In this document: positions 1-7,956 of the stretch, one piece after another
How the letters are laid out: each line of letters begins with the position of its first letter
Position numbering within the stretch: position 1 is the stretch's first letter
Origin: an uncultured Roseibium sp.
GTDB lineage: Bacteria > Pseudomonadota > Alphaproteobacteria > Rhizobiales > Stappiaceae
DNA length: 64,000 nt
Assembly (NCBI RefSeq): GCF_963669205.1
Contig: NZ_OY769915.1
Span: forward strand, 5,908,501 to 5,972,500
Direction: 5' to 3'
The notes under the pieces: generated by a model
Told to the model about the DNA's origin: nothing
Seen by the model: the letters and a program-made list of their open reading frames with translations, nothing else
The model's database searches: none
Program-made: the position numbers and the translations under genes

Positions 1-1
1 G

Positions 2-565
2 ATCCTGAGATCGGAGATCGACGTCGGCGGATTGAAACCTCTCCATCTGTTCGTGGTACATCTGCGCGCACCGATCGCCGCGATGATCCGGGGCGGCAAA
101 ACCGAGGAGCGCACCTGGAAAACCACGTCGGCCTGGGCGGAAGGCTACCTGCTTTCGGTCCTGAAACAGTCCGCACAGGCACTGGAGTTGCGCCTTGCGG
201 TCGAGGCCCTGTTCGACAGGGACGAAAAGGCCCGGATTATCCTGACGGGTGACTTCAACGCGACAGGTGAAACCGGCACCCTGCGTCTCTTGCGCGCGGA
301 CCCGGACGATACCGCGTCTCCGGACTGGGTGCATCGCAGGTTGTTTCAGCTGGACGCCTCGCTTCCGTTGCCGGAGCGCCAGACGGTCATTCACCGCGGA
401 AAAGGCCAGGCCCTCGACCATATCCTTGCAAGCGGCACGATGACCGATCGCGTCGTGGATGTACGTGTCTTCAATGACGGCCTGCCCGACGAGGTGTTCG
501 AAGCAGATGATGACGCCTACGCCGGTTCCTTTCACGCGGCAATGCGCGCGCAATTCGACATGTGA
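2..565 (+). CDS. Endonuclease/exonuclease/phosphatase family protein, C-terminal part
   Basis: The frame is already open at base 2, so the gene starts upstream of the window and only about its last 187 codons are seen. The fold is suggested by GDFNA (about codons 84-88), the metal-binding Asp-Asn pair of the EEP family (exonuclease III / DNase I-like), by an early ...VVHLRAP segment like the family's H-L strand, and by DHIL about 50 residues later, matching the catalytic Asp-His region. EEP proteins hydrolyse phosphodiester or phosphomonoester bonds in nucleic acids, lipids or inositides; the substrate cannot be read from this fragment. It ends 41 bases before the convergent cytochrome gene. 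Confidence 0.75.
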   Translation: MLRSEIDVGGLKPLHLFVVHLRAPIAAMIRGGKTEERTWKTTSAWAEGYLLSVLKQSAQALELRLAVEALFDRDEKARIILTGDFNATGETGTLRLLRADPDDTASPDWVHRRLFQLDASLPLPERQTVIHRGKGQALDHILASGTMTDRVVDVRVFNDGLPDEVFEADDDAYAGSFHAAMRAQFDM

Positions 566-606
566 CGCTACGCGCTGCCACGAATGCGGTTCCGCATCCC
601 TTGCCG

Positions 607-975
607 TCAATCCGCCGAAAGAGAGTCGATATAGCTGGCGAGGTTCGCGATCTCGACATTGCCGAGATTCATGTTCGGCATTTTCGGATGCGGGTCTTTC
701 AGGAAGGTGGCAAGTGAAGCCCGGGTCCAGTCGGGGTCCTTGGCTATGTCATAGAAACTCGGCAACGACACGCTTGCGGCCGTCGGCTGATCGTCGGCGA
801 CCAGATGACAGGACGAACACCACTGCAGCGCCAGTATCTTTCCCGTCGCCGGATCGGCGGCGTGGACAGGTGCTGAACTGACAGGAGCCGCCAGCATCAA
901 GGCTGCAAGCCAGCAGACGGCCCAGCTCCTCGCTGTCCGGGTAGCCGGGTTTTTGGTGTTCACGCACCGGAACAT
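607..975 (-). CDS. Small c-type cytochrome (monohaem)
   Basis: A 122-residue secreted protein. The N-terminus has a signal peptide (hydrophobic AVCWLAALMLAAP, cleavage near VHAA-D). The mature part has one CSSCH haem-binding motif and a later KMPNMNL segment that probably supplies the Met axial ligand, so it is a class I monohaem cytochrome c acting as a periplasmic electron carrier. The start at 975 is chosen because AAGGAGG lies about 8 bases upstream; a longer frame to 1056 lacks coding character. Its haem would be attached by the Ccm system encoded at 50-53 kb. The redox partner is unknown. Confidence 0.85.
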   Translation of the reverse strand: MFRCVNTKNPATRTARSWAVCWLAALMLAAPVSSAPVHAADPATGKILALQWCSSCHLVADDQPTAASVSLPSFYDIAKDPDWTRASLATFLKDPHPKMPNMNLGNVEIANLASYIDSLSAD

Positions 976-1002
976 GAAGGCCTCCTTGTAATTGTGAACC
1001 AA

Positions 1003-1120
1003 CTCACACACGTGAGAGTGACCTAGCTGTCGCCTACCGGCCTTGCGGTGGATCAAACAAATCGAACAACTTCAACTTACACGTGATTTTGTATTGCGAC
1101 ACATCCTGAACTGCGACACA
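1003..1120. promoter_or_regulatory. Divergent intergenic region with short inverted and direct repeats
   Basis: The cytochrome and gamma-glutamyltransferase genes diverge here. CTCAC-N4-GTGAG lies at 1003-1016, and TGCGACACA occurs twice at 1095-1103 and 1112-1120, 17 bases apart. Either could be a regulator site, but no family match is recognised and the repeats are short. Confidence 0.25.
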
Positions 1121-1149
1121 GTCACAACGATATGGCATGGGAGAATGAC

Positions 1150-2886
1150 ATGGCTCGCCGCTTGAAAATCGCGATATTCGCCGCCGCTGCGGTGTTGGCG
1201 CTTACCTCGGTCCACGCATCGGCGCAGACCGCTCCGATTTACTCCCAGACGGATCTGTTCCATCCGGTGACATCCGAGAACGGCATGGTTGCCAGCCAGG
1301 AGGCAATCGCAACCGCCGTTGGTGTGGAGATCCTCAAGAAAGGCGGCAACGCGGTCGACGCTGCCATAGCGACCGGCTTTGCCCTGGCGGTCACTTTGCC
1401 GCGCGCGGGCAATCTCGGCGGTGGCGGCTTCATGATGATCCACATGGCCGAAAGCGGCGAAACCCATGCGCTTGATTACCGCGAAAAGGCACCGGCCGGT
1501 GCGTTCAAGGACATGTTTCTCGGACCGGACGGCGAGCCGGACAAGCAAAAGTCCCGCTTTTCCGGGCTCGCCATCGGTGTTCCGGGGACCGTTGCCGGCT
1601 TTGCAGAGGCCTTCGAAAAACACGGCAGCGGCAACGTGACCTGGCAGGAGCTCATTGCTCCGGCAATCGAACTGGCCGGATCCGGCATCAGTGTGACCAC
1701 CAGCCTCTCGGACGCGCTGTCCGCGCGCGCCGAGCGGCTCACCGCCGACCCGGCCACTTCCGAGATTTTCTTCAAGGCAGGCGGGGTTCCCTATCAGCCC
1801 GGCGAAACGCTCGTCCAGGCGGATCTGGCCGGAACCCTACAATTGATATCCGAGAAAGGTGCGGCCGGGTTTTACCAGGGCGACGTGGCCGAAAAAATCG
1901 CGAGCAAGGTTCAGGCGGCAGGCGGCAGCATGACTGTCGAAGACCTTGCAAGCTACGAACCCGTCTGGCGTGAGCCGGTGACCGGCAGTTACCGGGGCTA
2001 CGAGATTGCCTCCATGCCGCCGCCGTCATCCGGCGGCGTTCACATCGTCCAGATCCTGAATATTCTCGAAAACTTTCCCATGAACGAGTTCGGCCCGAAT
2101 TCCGCCGATGCGATCCATGCCATGTCGGAAGCGATGCGGCTGGCCTATGCGGACAGGTCCAAATATCTGGGCGATCCGGATTATGTCAGCGTTCCCGTCA
2201 CCGGGCTGACATCACCCGATTATGCCGCGGCGCTGACCGGGACAATCAAGATGGACGCGGCGCGGCCCTCTGAAGACGTCAAACCGGCGGACCCGCTCCC
2301 CTATGAGAGCAACGAAACCACGCACTATTCGGTCGTCGACAAGGACGGCAACGCGGTTTCGAACACCTACACCCTCAACTTTTCCTATGGCTCCGGTCTC
2401 ACCGCCGATGGAACCGGTGTTCTCCTGAACAACGAGTTGGATGACTTTTCCGCAAAGCCCGGTGTACCCAATGCCTACGGGCTGATTGGAGGTACGGCCA
2501 ACGCGGTCGAGGCCGGCAAACGGCCGCTGTCCTCGATGAGCCCGACGCTGGTCTTCAAGGACGGTGCCTTTCACCTGGCGACCGGATCACCAGGCGGCAG
2601 CCGCATCATAACGACGACACTGCAGATCATCCTCAACATCGTCGATCACCAGATGAACATTGCCGAGGCAACGGTCGCTCCGCGCATTCACAACCAGTGG
2701 CTCCCGGACGAAATCCGCATCGAGGAGGGCATCTCGCCGGACACGGTCAGGCTGCTTGAGCAGAGAGGCCACAAGGTTGCGGTCAAGAACGCGATGGGGT
2801 CGACCCAGTCGATCATGAGCGTCGACGGTACTCTTGCCGGCTTCTCCGATCCGCGCCGCAAGGGCGCGCTGACACTGGGCTACTGA
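1150..2886 (+). CDS. ggt: Gamma-glutamyltransferase (glutathione hydrolase)
   Basis: A 578-residue precursor that cleaves and transfers gamma-glutamyl groups from glutathione in the periplasm. A signal peptide (residues 1 to about 25, ending ASAQ) is followed by the large-subunit signatures VASQEAIATAVGVEILKKGG and NLGGGGF. The autocatalytic cleavage site is at TTHYSVVD, with the predicted nucleophile Thr390. GSPGGSRI near residue 480 matches the oxyanion/substrate loop of the small subunit. The start at 1150 is preferred over the ATG at 1132 because GGGAGA sits just upstream. Its end overlaps the stop of the convergent membrane-protein gene. Length is normal for the family. Confidence 0.95.
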   Translation: MARRLKIAIFAAAAVLALTSVHASAQTAPIYSQTDLFHPVTSENGMVASQEAIATAVGVEILKKGGNAVDAAIATGFALAVTLPRAGNLGGGGFMMIHMAESGETHALDYREKAPAGAFKDMFLGPDGEPDKQKSRFSGLAIGVPGTVAGFAEAFEKHGSGNVTWQELIAPAIELAGSGISVTTSLSDALSARAERLTADPATSEIFFKAGGVPYQPGETLVQADLAGTLQLISEKGAAGFYQGDVAEKIASKVQAAGGSMTVEDLASYEPVWREPVTGSYRGYEIASMPPPSSGGVHIVQILNILENFPMNEFGPNSADAIHAMSEAMRLAYADRSKYLGDPDYVSVPVTGLTSPDYAAALTGTIKMDAARPSEDVKPADPLPYESNETTHYSVVDKDGNAVSNTYTLNFSYGSGLTADGTGVLLNNELDDFSAKPGVPNAYGLIGGTANAVEAGKRPLSSMSPTLVFKDGAFHLATGSPGGSRIITTTLQIILNIVDHQMNIAEATVAPRIHNQWLPDEIRIEEGISPDTVRLLEQRGHKVAVKNAMGSTQSIMSVDGTLAGFSDPRRKGALTLGY

Positions 2887-3389
2887 GGTTCCGGTGGAAA
2901 CTGCCTGTTCAGCGTGCTCTGGCTGTCGAGGTCCCGCAGGTGGTGGAAGAAGCTTTCCGCCGCGACGGCCAGGAAGGATACCAGCAGCACGCCGATATAG
3001 GTGGAATGTTCCAGCAGCTCGGCACGATCACCGACGATGACATCAAAAATCGTGAACCCCAGGAAGACTGCGATAGAAACGGTGATCGCGAGGTCGGTGC
3101 GATAGGCGACGCCCGGTTTGCCCTGCACCAGCCGCAGGCCGGCCCAGACGAAGAAGCCGGCCGCAGCAAATTCGACGATTCCGGCAAAAACCAGCGTCGC
3201 CTGTACAAGGGCAGGGTCCAGCGCAAGCCGGTCGAAATACATCGTGAACTTTTCAACCCGGTGATTGCCCCACCAGTGCAAGAACACGATGTCCTGGCGT
3301 GCGAAAAACTTGTCGAGCCCGTTCAGAAGCCAGAAGAAGAACCAGAAGACAATGACGACGGCTGTGATCGGTTGGCGAAGTACATGCAT
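2880..3389 (-). CDS. Four-helix inner-membrane protein of unknown function
   Basis: A 169-residue protein with about four transmembrane segments: TAVVIVFWFFFWLLNG, ATLVFAGIVEFAAAGFFVWAGL, LAITVSIAVFLGFTIFDVIVG and YIGVLLVSFLAVAAESF. The layout resembles small DoxX-like membrane proteins, but no diagnostic motif is seen and no function is assigned. A first loop rich in charged and aromatic residues (DKFFARQ, HWWGNHRVEKF) follows helix 1. The start at 3389 follows a weak AGGAAACGG; a longer frame to 3464 is possible. It is convergent with ggt and shares its last bases. Confidence 0.6.
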   Translation of the reverse strand: MHVLRQPITAVVIVFWFFFWLLNGLDKFFARQDIVFLHWWGNHRVEKFTMYFDRLALDPALVQATLVFAGIVEFAAAGFFVWAGLRLVQGKPGVAYRTDLAITVSIAVFLGFTIFDVIVGDRAELLEHSTYIGVLLVSFLAVAAESFFHHLRDLDSQSTLNRQFPPEPQ

Positions 3390-3490
3390 GACACTTTCCG
3401 TTTCCTGAAAGTCCGGAGACGCCCCTGAATAACAGAAAGCCGTTGAAGAAGGGTTAGTGTTCACATTTGCGTGAGCGATCGCGGGAAGGC

Positions 3491-4051
3491 TTACCTCCGG
3501 GTCGGCCCGAATGCCTTCGACACCATGGAGGCAAAGCGCTGGTCGAGCCGGATCCTGTCCCCGGCGGTCATGTTAGGCCATACGATCTGGCTGCCGACAT
3601 AAGCGGCATATTCCAGTTGCGCGACTTCCCTGGCCAACTCGGGTGCCAGGCCCGCATCACGATAAAGACCGACGACGAACTCCGTTCTGATCCCGTCGAC
3701 CTCTTCGACGATCGCCCGCGCGATGCCGTTGGCCTGTGCGAACTGGCGCACGGCTCTTTCGAGATCCTGATCCAGCATGTTGGCAATATCGGACAGGGTC
3801 TGCGCACGCTTGTCCTGCGGCTGTTGCAGGATCGCTTCCGCAACGTCCAGCGTGTTGCGTTGTTTCCATGCCAGGAACAGCGCCTCCAGAAAGGCGCCGT
3901 GGTCCTCGAAGTGGTGATAGAAAGAACCGCGTGTCCGGCTTGCGGCTTCGCACATGGCATCGACCGTCAGCGCAGCTCCGCCATCCCGGGCGAGGCGTTG
4001 CAGCCCCAGATCCAGCCAGTCCTTTTTCGCAAATCGCTTTCTTGGCTCCAT
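3491..4051 (-). CDS. TetR/AcrR-family transcriptional regulator
   Basis: A 186-residue repressor-type protein. The N-terminal helix-turn-helix is recognisable in ALTVDAMCEAASRTRGSFYHHFEDHGAFLEALF, the standard TetR recognition-helix pattern (T-G-S-F-Y-H-H-F). The C-terminal half is the variable ligand-binding domain. Its ATG shares one base with the stop of the upstream membrane-protein gene (TGATG), so the two are translationally coupled and form an operon read from about 4450 leftward. A 20-bp inverted repeat at 4432-4451 upstream of that operon is the probable autoregulatory operator. The ligand is unknown. Confidence 0.88.
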   Translation of the reverse strand: MEPRKRFAKKDWLDLGLQRLARDGGAALTVDAMCEAASRTRGSFYHHFEDHGAFLEALFLAWKQRNTLDVAEAILQQPQDKRAQTLSDIANMLDQDLERAVRQFAQANGIARAIVEEVDGIRTEFVVGLYRDAGLAPELAREVAQLEYAAYVGSQIVWPNMTAGDRIRLDQRFASMVSKAFGPTRR

Positions 4052-4419
4052 CAAACTCCACCGGCAATGCCCAGCAGCGCGATCGGCAGGAACAGCCAAC
4101 CTTGCGGCATTGCCTTGTAGGATTGCTTCTTTAGCGGGGGAAGCGCCAATCCCAGGAAACAGAACGCGAGCGCAAGACCCGTCGCCATCCATCCGAGCTC
4201 CCAGCTTTGCGGATAAAGGGCCGCAAGCCCGTACATCGCCGCCATCGCGGCAAGAACGATCGTCGCGATATGCCAGCAGTAATAGCTCACATATTTCGGC
4301 ACGGGTTCGAGATCAGGCGCGCGCAGCAAGGGCGCTGCGATCTCCCGCCCCCCAAGAAACGTGTGGATCAGAAACGTCAGTCCGGAGAGGACCGCTGCAA
4401 TCATGAGAAAAACATTCAT
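4051..4419 (-). CDS. Small integral membrane protein co-transcribed with TetR regulator
   Basis: A 122-residue protein with about four hydrophobic segments (VFLMIAAVLSGLTFLIHTFLG, HIATIVLAAMAAMYGLAAL, LGWMATGLALAFCFLGLAL, WLFLPIALLGIAG). The start at 4419 follows AAGGAAA by 6 bases. It overlaps the TetR start by one base. No family is recognised with confidence. Small four-helix proteins paired with TetR genes are often drug- or stress-related, but that would be a guess here. The operator at 4432-4451 lies directly upstream, so it is probably the regulated target of its own operon partner. Confidence 0.65.
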   Translation of the reverse strand: MNVFLMIAAVLSGLTFLIHTFLGGREIAAPLLRAPDLEPVPKYVSYYCWHIATIVLAAMAAMYGLAALYPQSWELGWMATGLALAFCFLGLALPPLKKQSYKAMPQGWLFLPIALLGIAGGV

Positions 4420-4431
4420 GTCAATTTCCTT

Positions 4432-4451
4432 ACCATACCATATAGTATGGT
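4432..4451 (-). promoter_or_regulatory. Probable TetR operator
   Basis: ACCATAC-N6-GTATGGT is a perfect 7-base inverted repeat, 12 bases upstream of the membrane-protein/TetR operon start. Size and symmetry are typical of TetR dimer operators. The spacer (read leftward TATATG) is TA-rich and could overlap the -10 element. Binding by the neighbouring TetR is inferred. Confidence 0.7.
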
Positions 4452-4539
4452 TTGTATATTGAATATTCCCCCGAACCGCGATGCGGCGTGCCGTCACACT
4501 GTCCTGCGCGTGAATCGCGCTTGCTTGAACGTTGGCAGA

Positions 4540-4586
4540 TTGACACTCAAAAAACGGCGTGATACCGCTATTCAAAGCGCTTTGAA
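4540..4586 (+). promoter_or_regulatory. thuAB promoter with perfect LacI-type operator
   Basis: TTCAAAGCGCTTTGAA at 4571-4586 is a perfect 16-base palindrome with the central CG usual for LacI-family sugar regulators. TTGACA at 4540-4545, 17 bases, then TACCGC at 4563-4568 is a plausible promoter, which would place the palindrome across the transcription start. The site is 49 bases before thuA. The LacI regulator itself is not in the window. Confidence 0.72.
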
Positions 4587-4634
4587 ATTACCAACGCTCT
4601 TCCTGAATTGTCGACCGAACCTGGAGAAACGGCC

Positions 4635-5420
4635 ATGCCGATCAGAACCCTGGTCTGGGGCGAGAACGTCCATGAGCAGCACAATGCAATCGTCGCCCGC
4701 ACCTATCCGGACGGCATGCATCAATGCATCGCCGATGCGCTGAATACCGATCCGGAGATCAGCGCGGCAACGGCGACCCTGCAGGACCCCGAACACGGGC
4801 TGACCGGAGAACGGCTCGCCGATACGGACGTTCTGGTGTGGTGGGGTCACGCGGCCCATGGCGACGTCGCCGACGAGGTCGTCGACCGGGTCTGCGACGC
4901 TGTCTGGTCCGGCATGGGCATTATGTTTCTGCACTCGGCCCATTTCGCCAAACCGTTCAAGCGCCTGATGGGCAGTCCCTGCAACCTGACCTGGCGCGAG
5001 GCCGGCGAGCGGGAACGTCTCTGGGTCACCAGCCGCAACCATCCGATCACCCGGGGCCTTCCGGACAGTTTCGAACTGGAGATGGAAGAAATGTACGGCG
5101 AGCCTTTCGGCGTGCCCGAACCGCTGGAAACGGTTTTCATCAGCTGGTTTCAGGGCGGCGAGGTTTTCCGGTCCGGCCTGACCTACCGGCGCGGTGCGGG
5201 CAACATTTTCTATTTCCGTCCCGGACACGAAACCTATCCGACCTATCACGACACGACGGTCCAGACCGTTCTGAAGAACGGCGTCAAATGGGCCTTCAAC
5301 CCGATGGCGCGGATCGCGGACCCCAATGCCGCACCGAATGTTCCCGTCGATGCCGCGCCTGAAAAAATTGAGGAGCGCGGGCCGAAACTTCACGCCGACG
5401 GCGAAGAAGGTTTCCGCTGA
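4635..5420 (+). CDS. thuA: ThuA family protein (trehalose/disaccharide utilisation)
   Basis: A 261-residue cytoplasmic protein matching ThuA: the start MPIRTLVWGENVHEQ, the glutamine-amidotransferase-like core VLVWWGHAAHGDV and GIMFLHSAHFAKPF, and the late GAGNIFYFRPGHETYPTYH. In rhizobia ThuA and ThuB act in catabolism of trehalose and related disaccharides through 3-keto intermediates. The start at 4635 has GGAGA 7 bases upstream. It is followed after 66 bases by thuB, as in known thuAB pairs, but no sugar ABC transporter genes flank it here. Control by a LacI-type repressor is suggested by the palindrome at 4571-4586. Confidence 0.9.
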   Translation: MPIRTLVWGENVHEQHNAIVARTYPDGMHQCIADALNTDPEISAATATLQDPEHGLTGERLADTDVLVWWGHAAHGDVADEVVDRVCDAVWSGMGIMFLHSAHFAKPFKRLMGSPCNLTWREAGERERLWVTSRNHPITRGLPDSFELEMEEMYGEPFGVPEPLETVFISWFQGGEVFRSGLTYRRGAGNIFYFRPGHETYPTYHDTTVQTVLKNGVKWAFNPMARIADPNAAPNVPVDAAPEKIEERGPKLHADGEEGFR

Positions 5421-5486
5421 TCGAAGATGTCAATGACCCGGCGCCCCCAGCGCCGGCGCCCGTTTCACAGCAGGACGGAGTTTGCC

Positions 5487-6560
5487 ATGTCCTCACCCGA
5501 TCGTCCGATCCGCCTTCTCATCCTGGGAACCGGCAACATGGCGGGAAATCACGCCACCGCCTTTGGGAAAAACCCTGAGGTCGAGATCGTCGCGGGCGTC
5601 GACCGGCGCCCGGAGATGCTCGCCGGTTTCTGTGACAAATACGCGATCCCGCACCGGTTCGAGGATCTGGAAGACGCGATCGCCTGGGGCGAATTCGACG
5701 CCGTTTCGAACGTGACGCCGGACGCCGCCCACCATCCGACGACACTGCTGCTTCTCAATGCCGGAAAACACGTTCTGTGTGAAAAGCCGCTTGCGACCAA
5801 TGTCGCCGACGCTGCAGAGATGACCGCGCTGGCGCGGGACAAGGGCGTCGTCGGCATGGTCAACCTGAGTTACCGGGATGTTGCCGTTCTGCAGAAGGCG
5901 GCTCAATTGGTCGCCGCGGGAGAAATCGGTGCTCTCAGGCATTTCGAGGCGTCCTACCTGCAAAGCTGGCTGACACAGCCGGCCTGGGGCGACTGGCGCA
6001 CGGAAAGCCAGTGGCTGTGGCGTCTGTCGAGCGAACACGGCTCGAAAGGCGTGCTCGGTGACGTCGGCATCCACATACTGGATTTCGCAACCTTTGCCGC
6101 GCAAAGCCCGGTTCGGGAGCTGTCCTGCCGCCTGAAAACCTTTGACAAGGCGGAAGGCAATCGCATCGGCGACTACCCGCTTGATGCCAATGACAGCTTC
6201 ACCATGCAGGCGGAACTTGAAAACGGAGCGCTTGGAACGATCACCGCGACCCGCTTTGCCTCCGGCCACCTCAACGATCTGCGCCTCCGTCTTTATGGCG
6301 ACAGGGGCGGCTTGGAGGTGCTTTTTGAAAAACGCGAAGAGAGCCTGCGCATCTGCCAGGGAGCGGATCTGACGGAAGGCCGCTGGCAGGAGGTCGCCAC
6401 CGAACCGGTTCCAACCGTTTACGAAAGGTTCGCGGATGCCATTCTGGCCAAGGCCGGACCGGAGCCGGATTTCGCCCATGGCGCCCGTCTCCAGGCCGCG
6501 CTCGACACAGCCGAATTGTCGGACGCGAAACACGGTCAGTTCCTGAAAGTCGGGTTTTGA
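5487..6560 (+). CDS. thuB: Gfo/Idh/MocA-family oxidoreductase (ThuB-like)
   Basis: A 357-residue NAD(P)-dependent sugar oxidoreductase. The Rossmann fold is seen in IRLLILGTGNMAGNHATAF (residues 9-27), and the family signature CEKPLATN lies near residue 98. The C-terminal alpha/beta domain carries GVLGDVGIHILDFA with the catalytic Asp/His region. ThuB-type enzymes act with ThuA in disaccharide catabolism, oxidising C3 of glucosides. The start at 5487 is chosen from GGACGGAG upstream and because residues before it look non-coding. It is the last gene of the thuAB operon, followed by the hairpin at 6585-6610. Confidence 0.85.
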   Translation: MSSPDRPIRLLILGTGNMAGNHATAFGKNPEVEIVAGVDRRPEMLAGFCDKYAIPHRFEDLEDAIAWGEFDAVSNVTPDAAHHPTTLLLLNAGKHVLCEKPLATNVADAAEMTALARDKGVVGMVNLSYRDVAVLQKAAQLVAAGEIGALRHFEASYLQSWLTQPAWGDWRTESQWLWRLSSEHGSKGVLGDVGIHILDFATFAAQSPVRELSCRLKTFDKAEGNRIGDYPLDANDSFTMQAELENGALGTITATRFASGHLNDLRLRLYGDRGGLEVLFEKREESLRICQGADLTEGRWQEVATEPVPTVYERFADAILAKAGPEPDFAHGARLQAALDTAELSDAKHGQFLKVGF

Positions 6561-6584
6561 GAATGGAGCCGTGCAGAATGAACG

Positions 6585-6610
6585 ACGGCGGAGCCGAAGG
6601 GCTCCGCCGT
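6585..6610 (+). terminator. GC-rich hairpin after thuB
   Basis: ACGGCGGAGCC-gaag-GGCTCCGCCGT is a perfect 11-base stem with a tetraloop, 24 bases after the thuB stop. No T-run follows, so it is either a weak intrinsic terminator or a transcript-stabilising hairpin. Confidence 0.6.
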
Positions 6611-6905
6611 GCAAAGTGGGTACTACAGCAAGGCAACATCACCAGAAGACTGCAAAGTCCGCCGTCCCTCCATGTAATGTATGCATAAGATAGCGTATCC
6701 TCCCTGATACTTCGTTCAGACCGCAGCTGCGTTTTACCTCAAATTTTAGGCGACTTGTCGTGCCGCCTCCCAAACGAGCACGCAGCCGCATCGAGATTTA
6801 TCTGAAAACACAAATCGTTTCAGTGCCTTGAAATCAGAAAGTATCACACGCCATTGCCACAACCTCTCCCGAAATTTCCAGTCGAAATCCTTTGATACAC
6901 CGGTA
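6611..6905. other. Intergenic stretch without a supported gene
   Basis: Lower GC than its surroundings. Only short open frames without ribosome sites are present, and no repeat or RNA gene is recognised. It separates thuB from a convergent NTF2-like gene. Confidence 0.5.
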
Positions 6906-7304
6906 TCACGCAGACCAGAATGTGTCGCTCTCTTCAGGCAGTGCCTCAACCATCCAGATCCTGTTTATCTGCTGACCGCGTATGGTCATGAGATAGGCAG
7001 CGAAGTTGTGCAGCTTTCGGCCCTTGCGCACCGCCCGTACCTCGAACATCGCCAACACCTGGTCTTTATTGACGTCGGCAATCTGAGTGATCGTCAGGGT
7101 CGGGCGAACGGTCCCGATATCCAGTTGCGCGATCAGGTTCATATAGGCATCCCGGCTCTTTACTTGCTTCGTGCTGCCATCCCTCTGCGTCACCTCTGCC
7201 ACAAGCTCATCAGCGAGACAGGACGCCATGGTCTGATGATCAGCTGCGTTGAACGCGTCAACGAAAGATCGGACAACGCGGGTGTTGCTGGTTTTGATGG
7301 TCAT
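6906..7304 (-). CDS. Nuclear transport factor 2-like (SnoaL-type) protein
   Basis: A 132-residue cytoplasmic protein with the NTF2-like cone pattern: an N-terminal helix VVRSFVDAFNAADHQTMASCLADEL, then alternating strands EVTQRDG, PTLTITQIADV and VLAMFEVRAVRKGRKLHNFAAYLMTIRGQQINRIWMVE. Such proteins are either small enzymes or ligand-binding domains, and the reaction cannot be read from sequence. The start at 7304 follows GGAGG by 7 bases; the longer frame upstream is non-coding. It diverges from the secreted protein at 7436. Confidence 0.7.
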   Translation of the reverse strand: MTIKTSNTRVVRSFVDAFNAADHQTMASCLADELVAEVTQRDGSTKQVKSRDAYMNLIAQLDIGTVRPTLTITQIADVNKDQVLAMFEVRAVRKGRKLHNFAAYLMTIRGQQINRIWMVEALPEESDTFWSA

Positions 7305-7435
7305 TTCTGCGCCTCCGGCCCCTTTCAGCGCTGGAATCAGGAACGTGGGAATGGTTCGCGAAACCGTATCCGCGGTCAAGATGCTATGCTGCGGCGTTGC
7401 CGAGACCAACGAACAAACGTCGAAAGGAACACTCC

Positions 7436-7921
7436 GTGCCTGGAAGATCATTTGTTACAAGGTGGAAGGCTTTGGCGGCCACGCTGGCCACCGCCGGTCT
7501 GTTTGCAGGACCGGAGACCGCCGAAGCAGAAGGCTTTGCCGAACGGTTCGCAGATGGGACTTGCTATTCGCGGGTCTATTCGGCGGATCATCTTGCCGGG
7601 CATCCCAGACAGAAGGTCGCGCGAATCTGGTTCACCGCCGATCCGGCCCTGCACCCGGGCGACTATGCGGTCGTGCTGAAATTTGCGTTCACGCTCAGGG
7701 ACGGGCGCTTTTACCAGAGCTTCGCCTATTGCCGCGCCGACGGCTCTTGCGCAACGGAAGGCGACGGTGGCCGCATCCGGTTCACCGTCCGCGGCCAGAA
7801 CCTGCGCATGTCCATCGTCGACTATCTGAGTGTCGAAGGCGATGATTTCTCACCGGACCTGATGCAAAGCGACGACCGCGTCTTCCTGCTCTATCCGGCC
7901 GCTCGGGCGGAATGCGGGTAG
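7436..7921 (+). CDS. Secreted hypothetical protein
   Basis: A 161-residue protein of unknown function that starts with GTG, preceded by AAAGGA 8 bases upstream. A signal peptide is clear (RWKALAATLATAGLFAG, cleavage near AEA-EG). The mature part has four cysteines (DGTCYSRV, YCRADGSC, RAECG) that could form two disulfides, and is strand-rich (VARIWFTADPAL, YAVVLKFAFTLRDGRFYQSF, GGRIRFTVRGQNLRMSIVDYLSVEGDDF). It probably acts in the periplasm. It stands alone between divergent and convergent neighbours, so context gives no clue. Confidence 0.65.
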   Translation: MPGRSFVTRWKALAATLATAGLFAGPETAEAEGFAERFADGTCYSRVYSADHLAGHPRQKVARIWFTADPALHPGDYAVVLKFAFTLRDGRFYQSFAYCRADGSCATEGDGGRIRFTVRGQNLRMSIVDYLSVEGDDFSPDLMQSDDRVFLLYPAARAECG

Positions 7922-7956
7922 CCGCGCGCAAACTAAGAACGCAAACGTCCGTCGAT

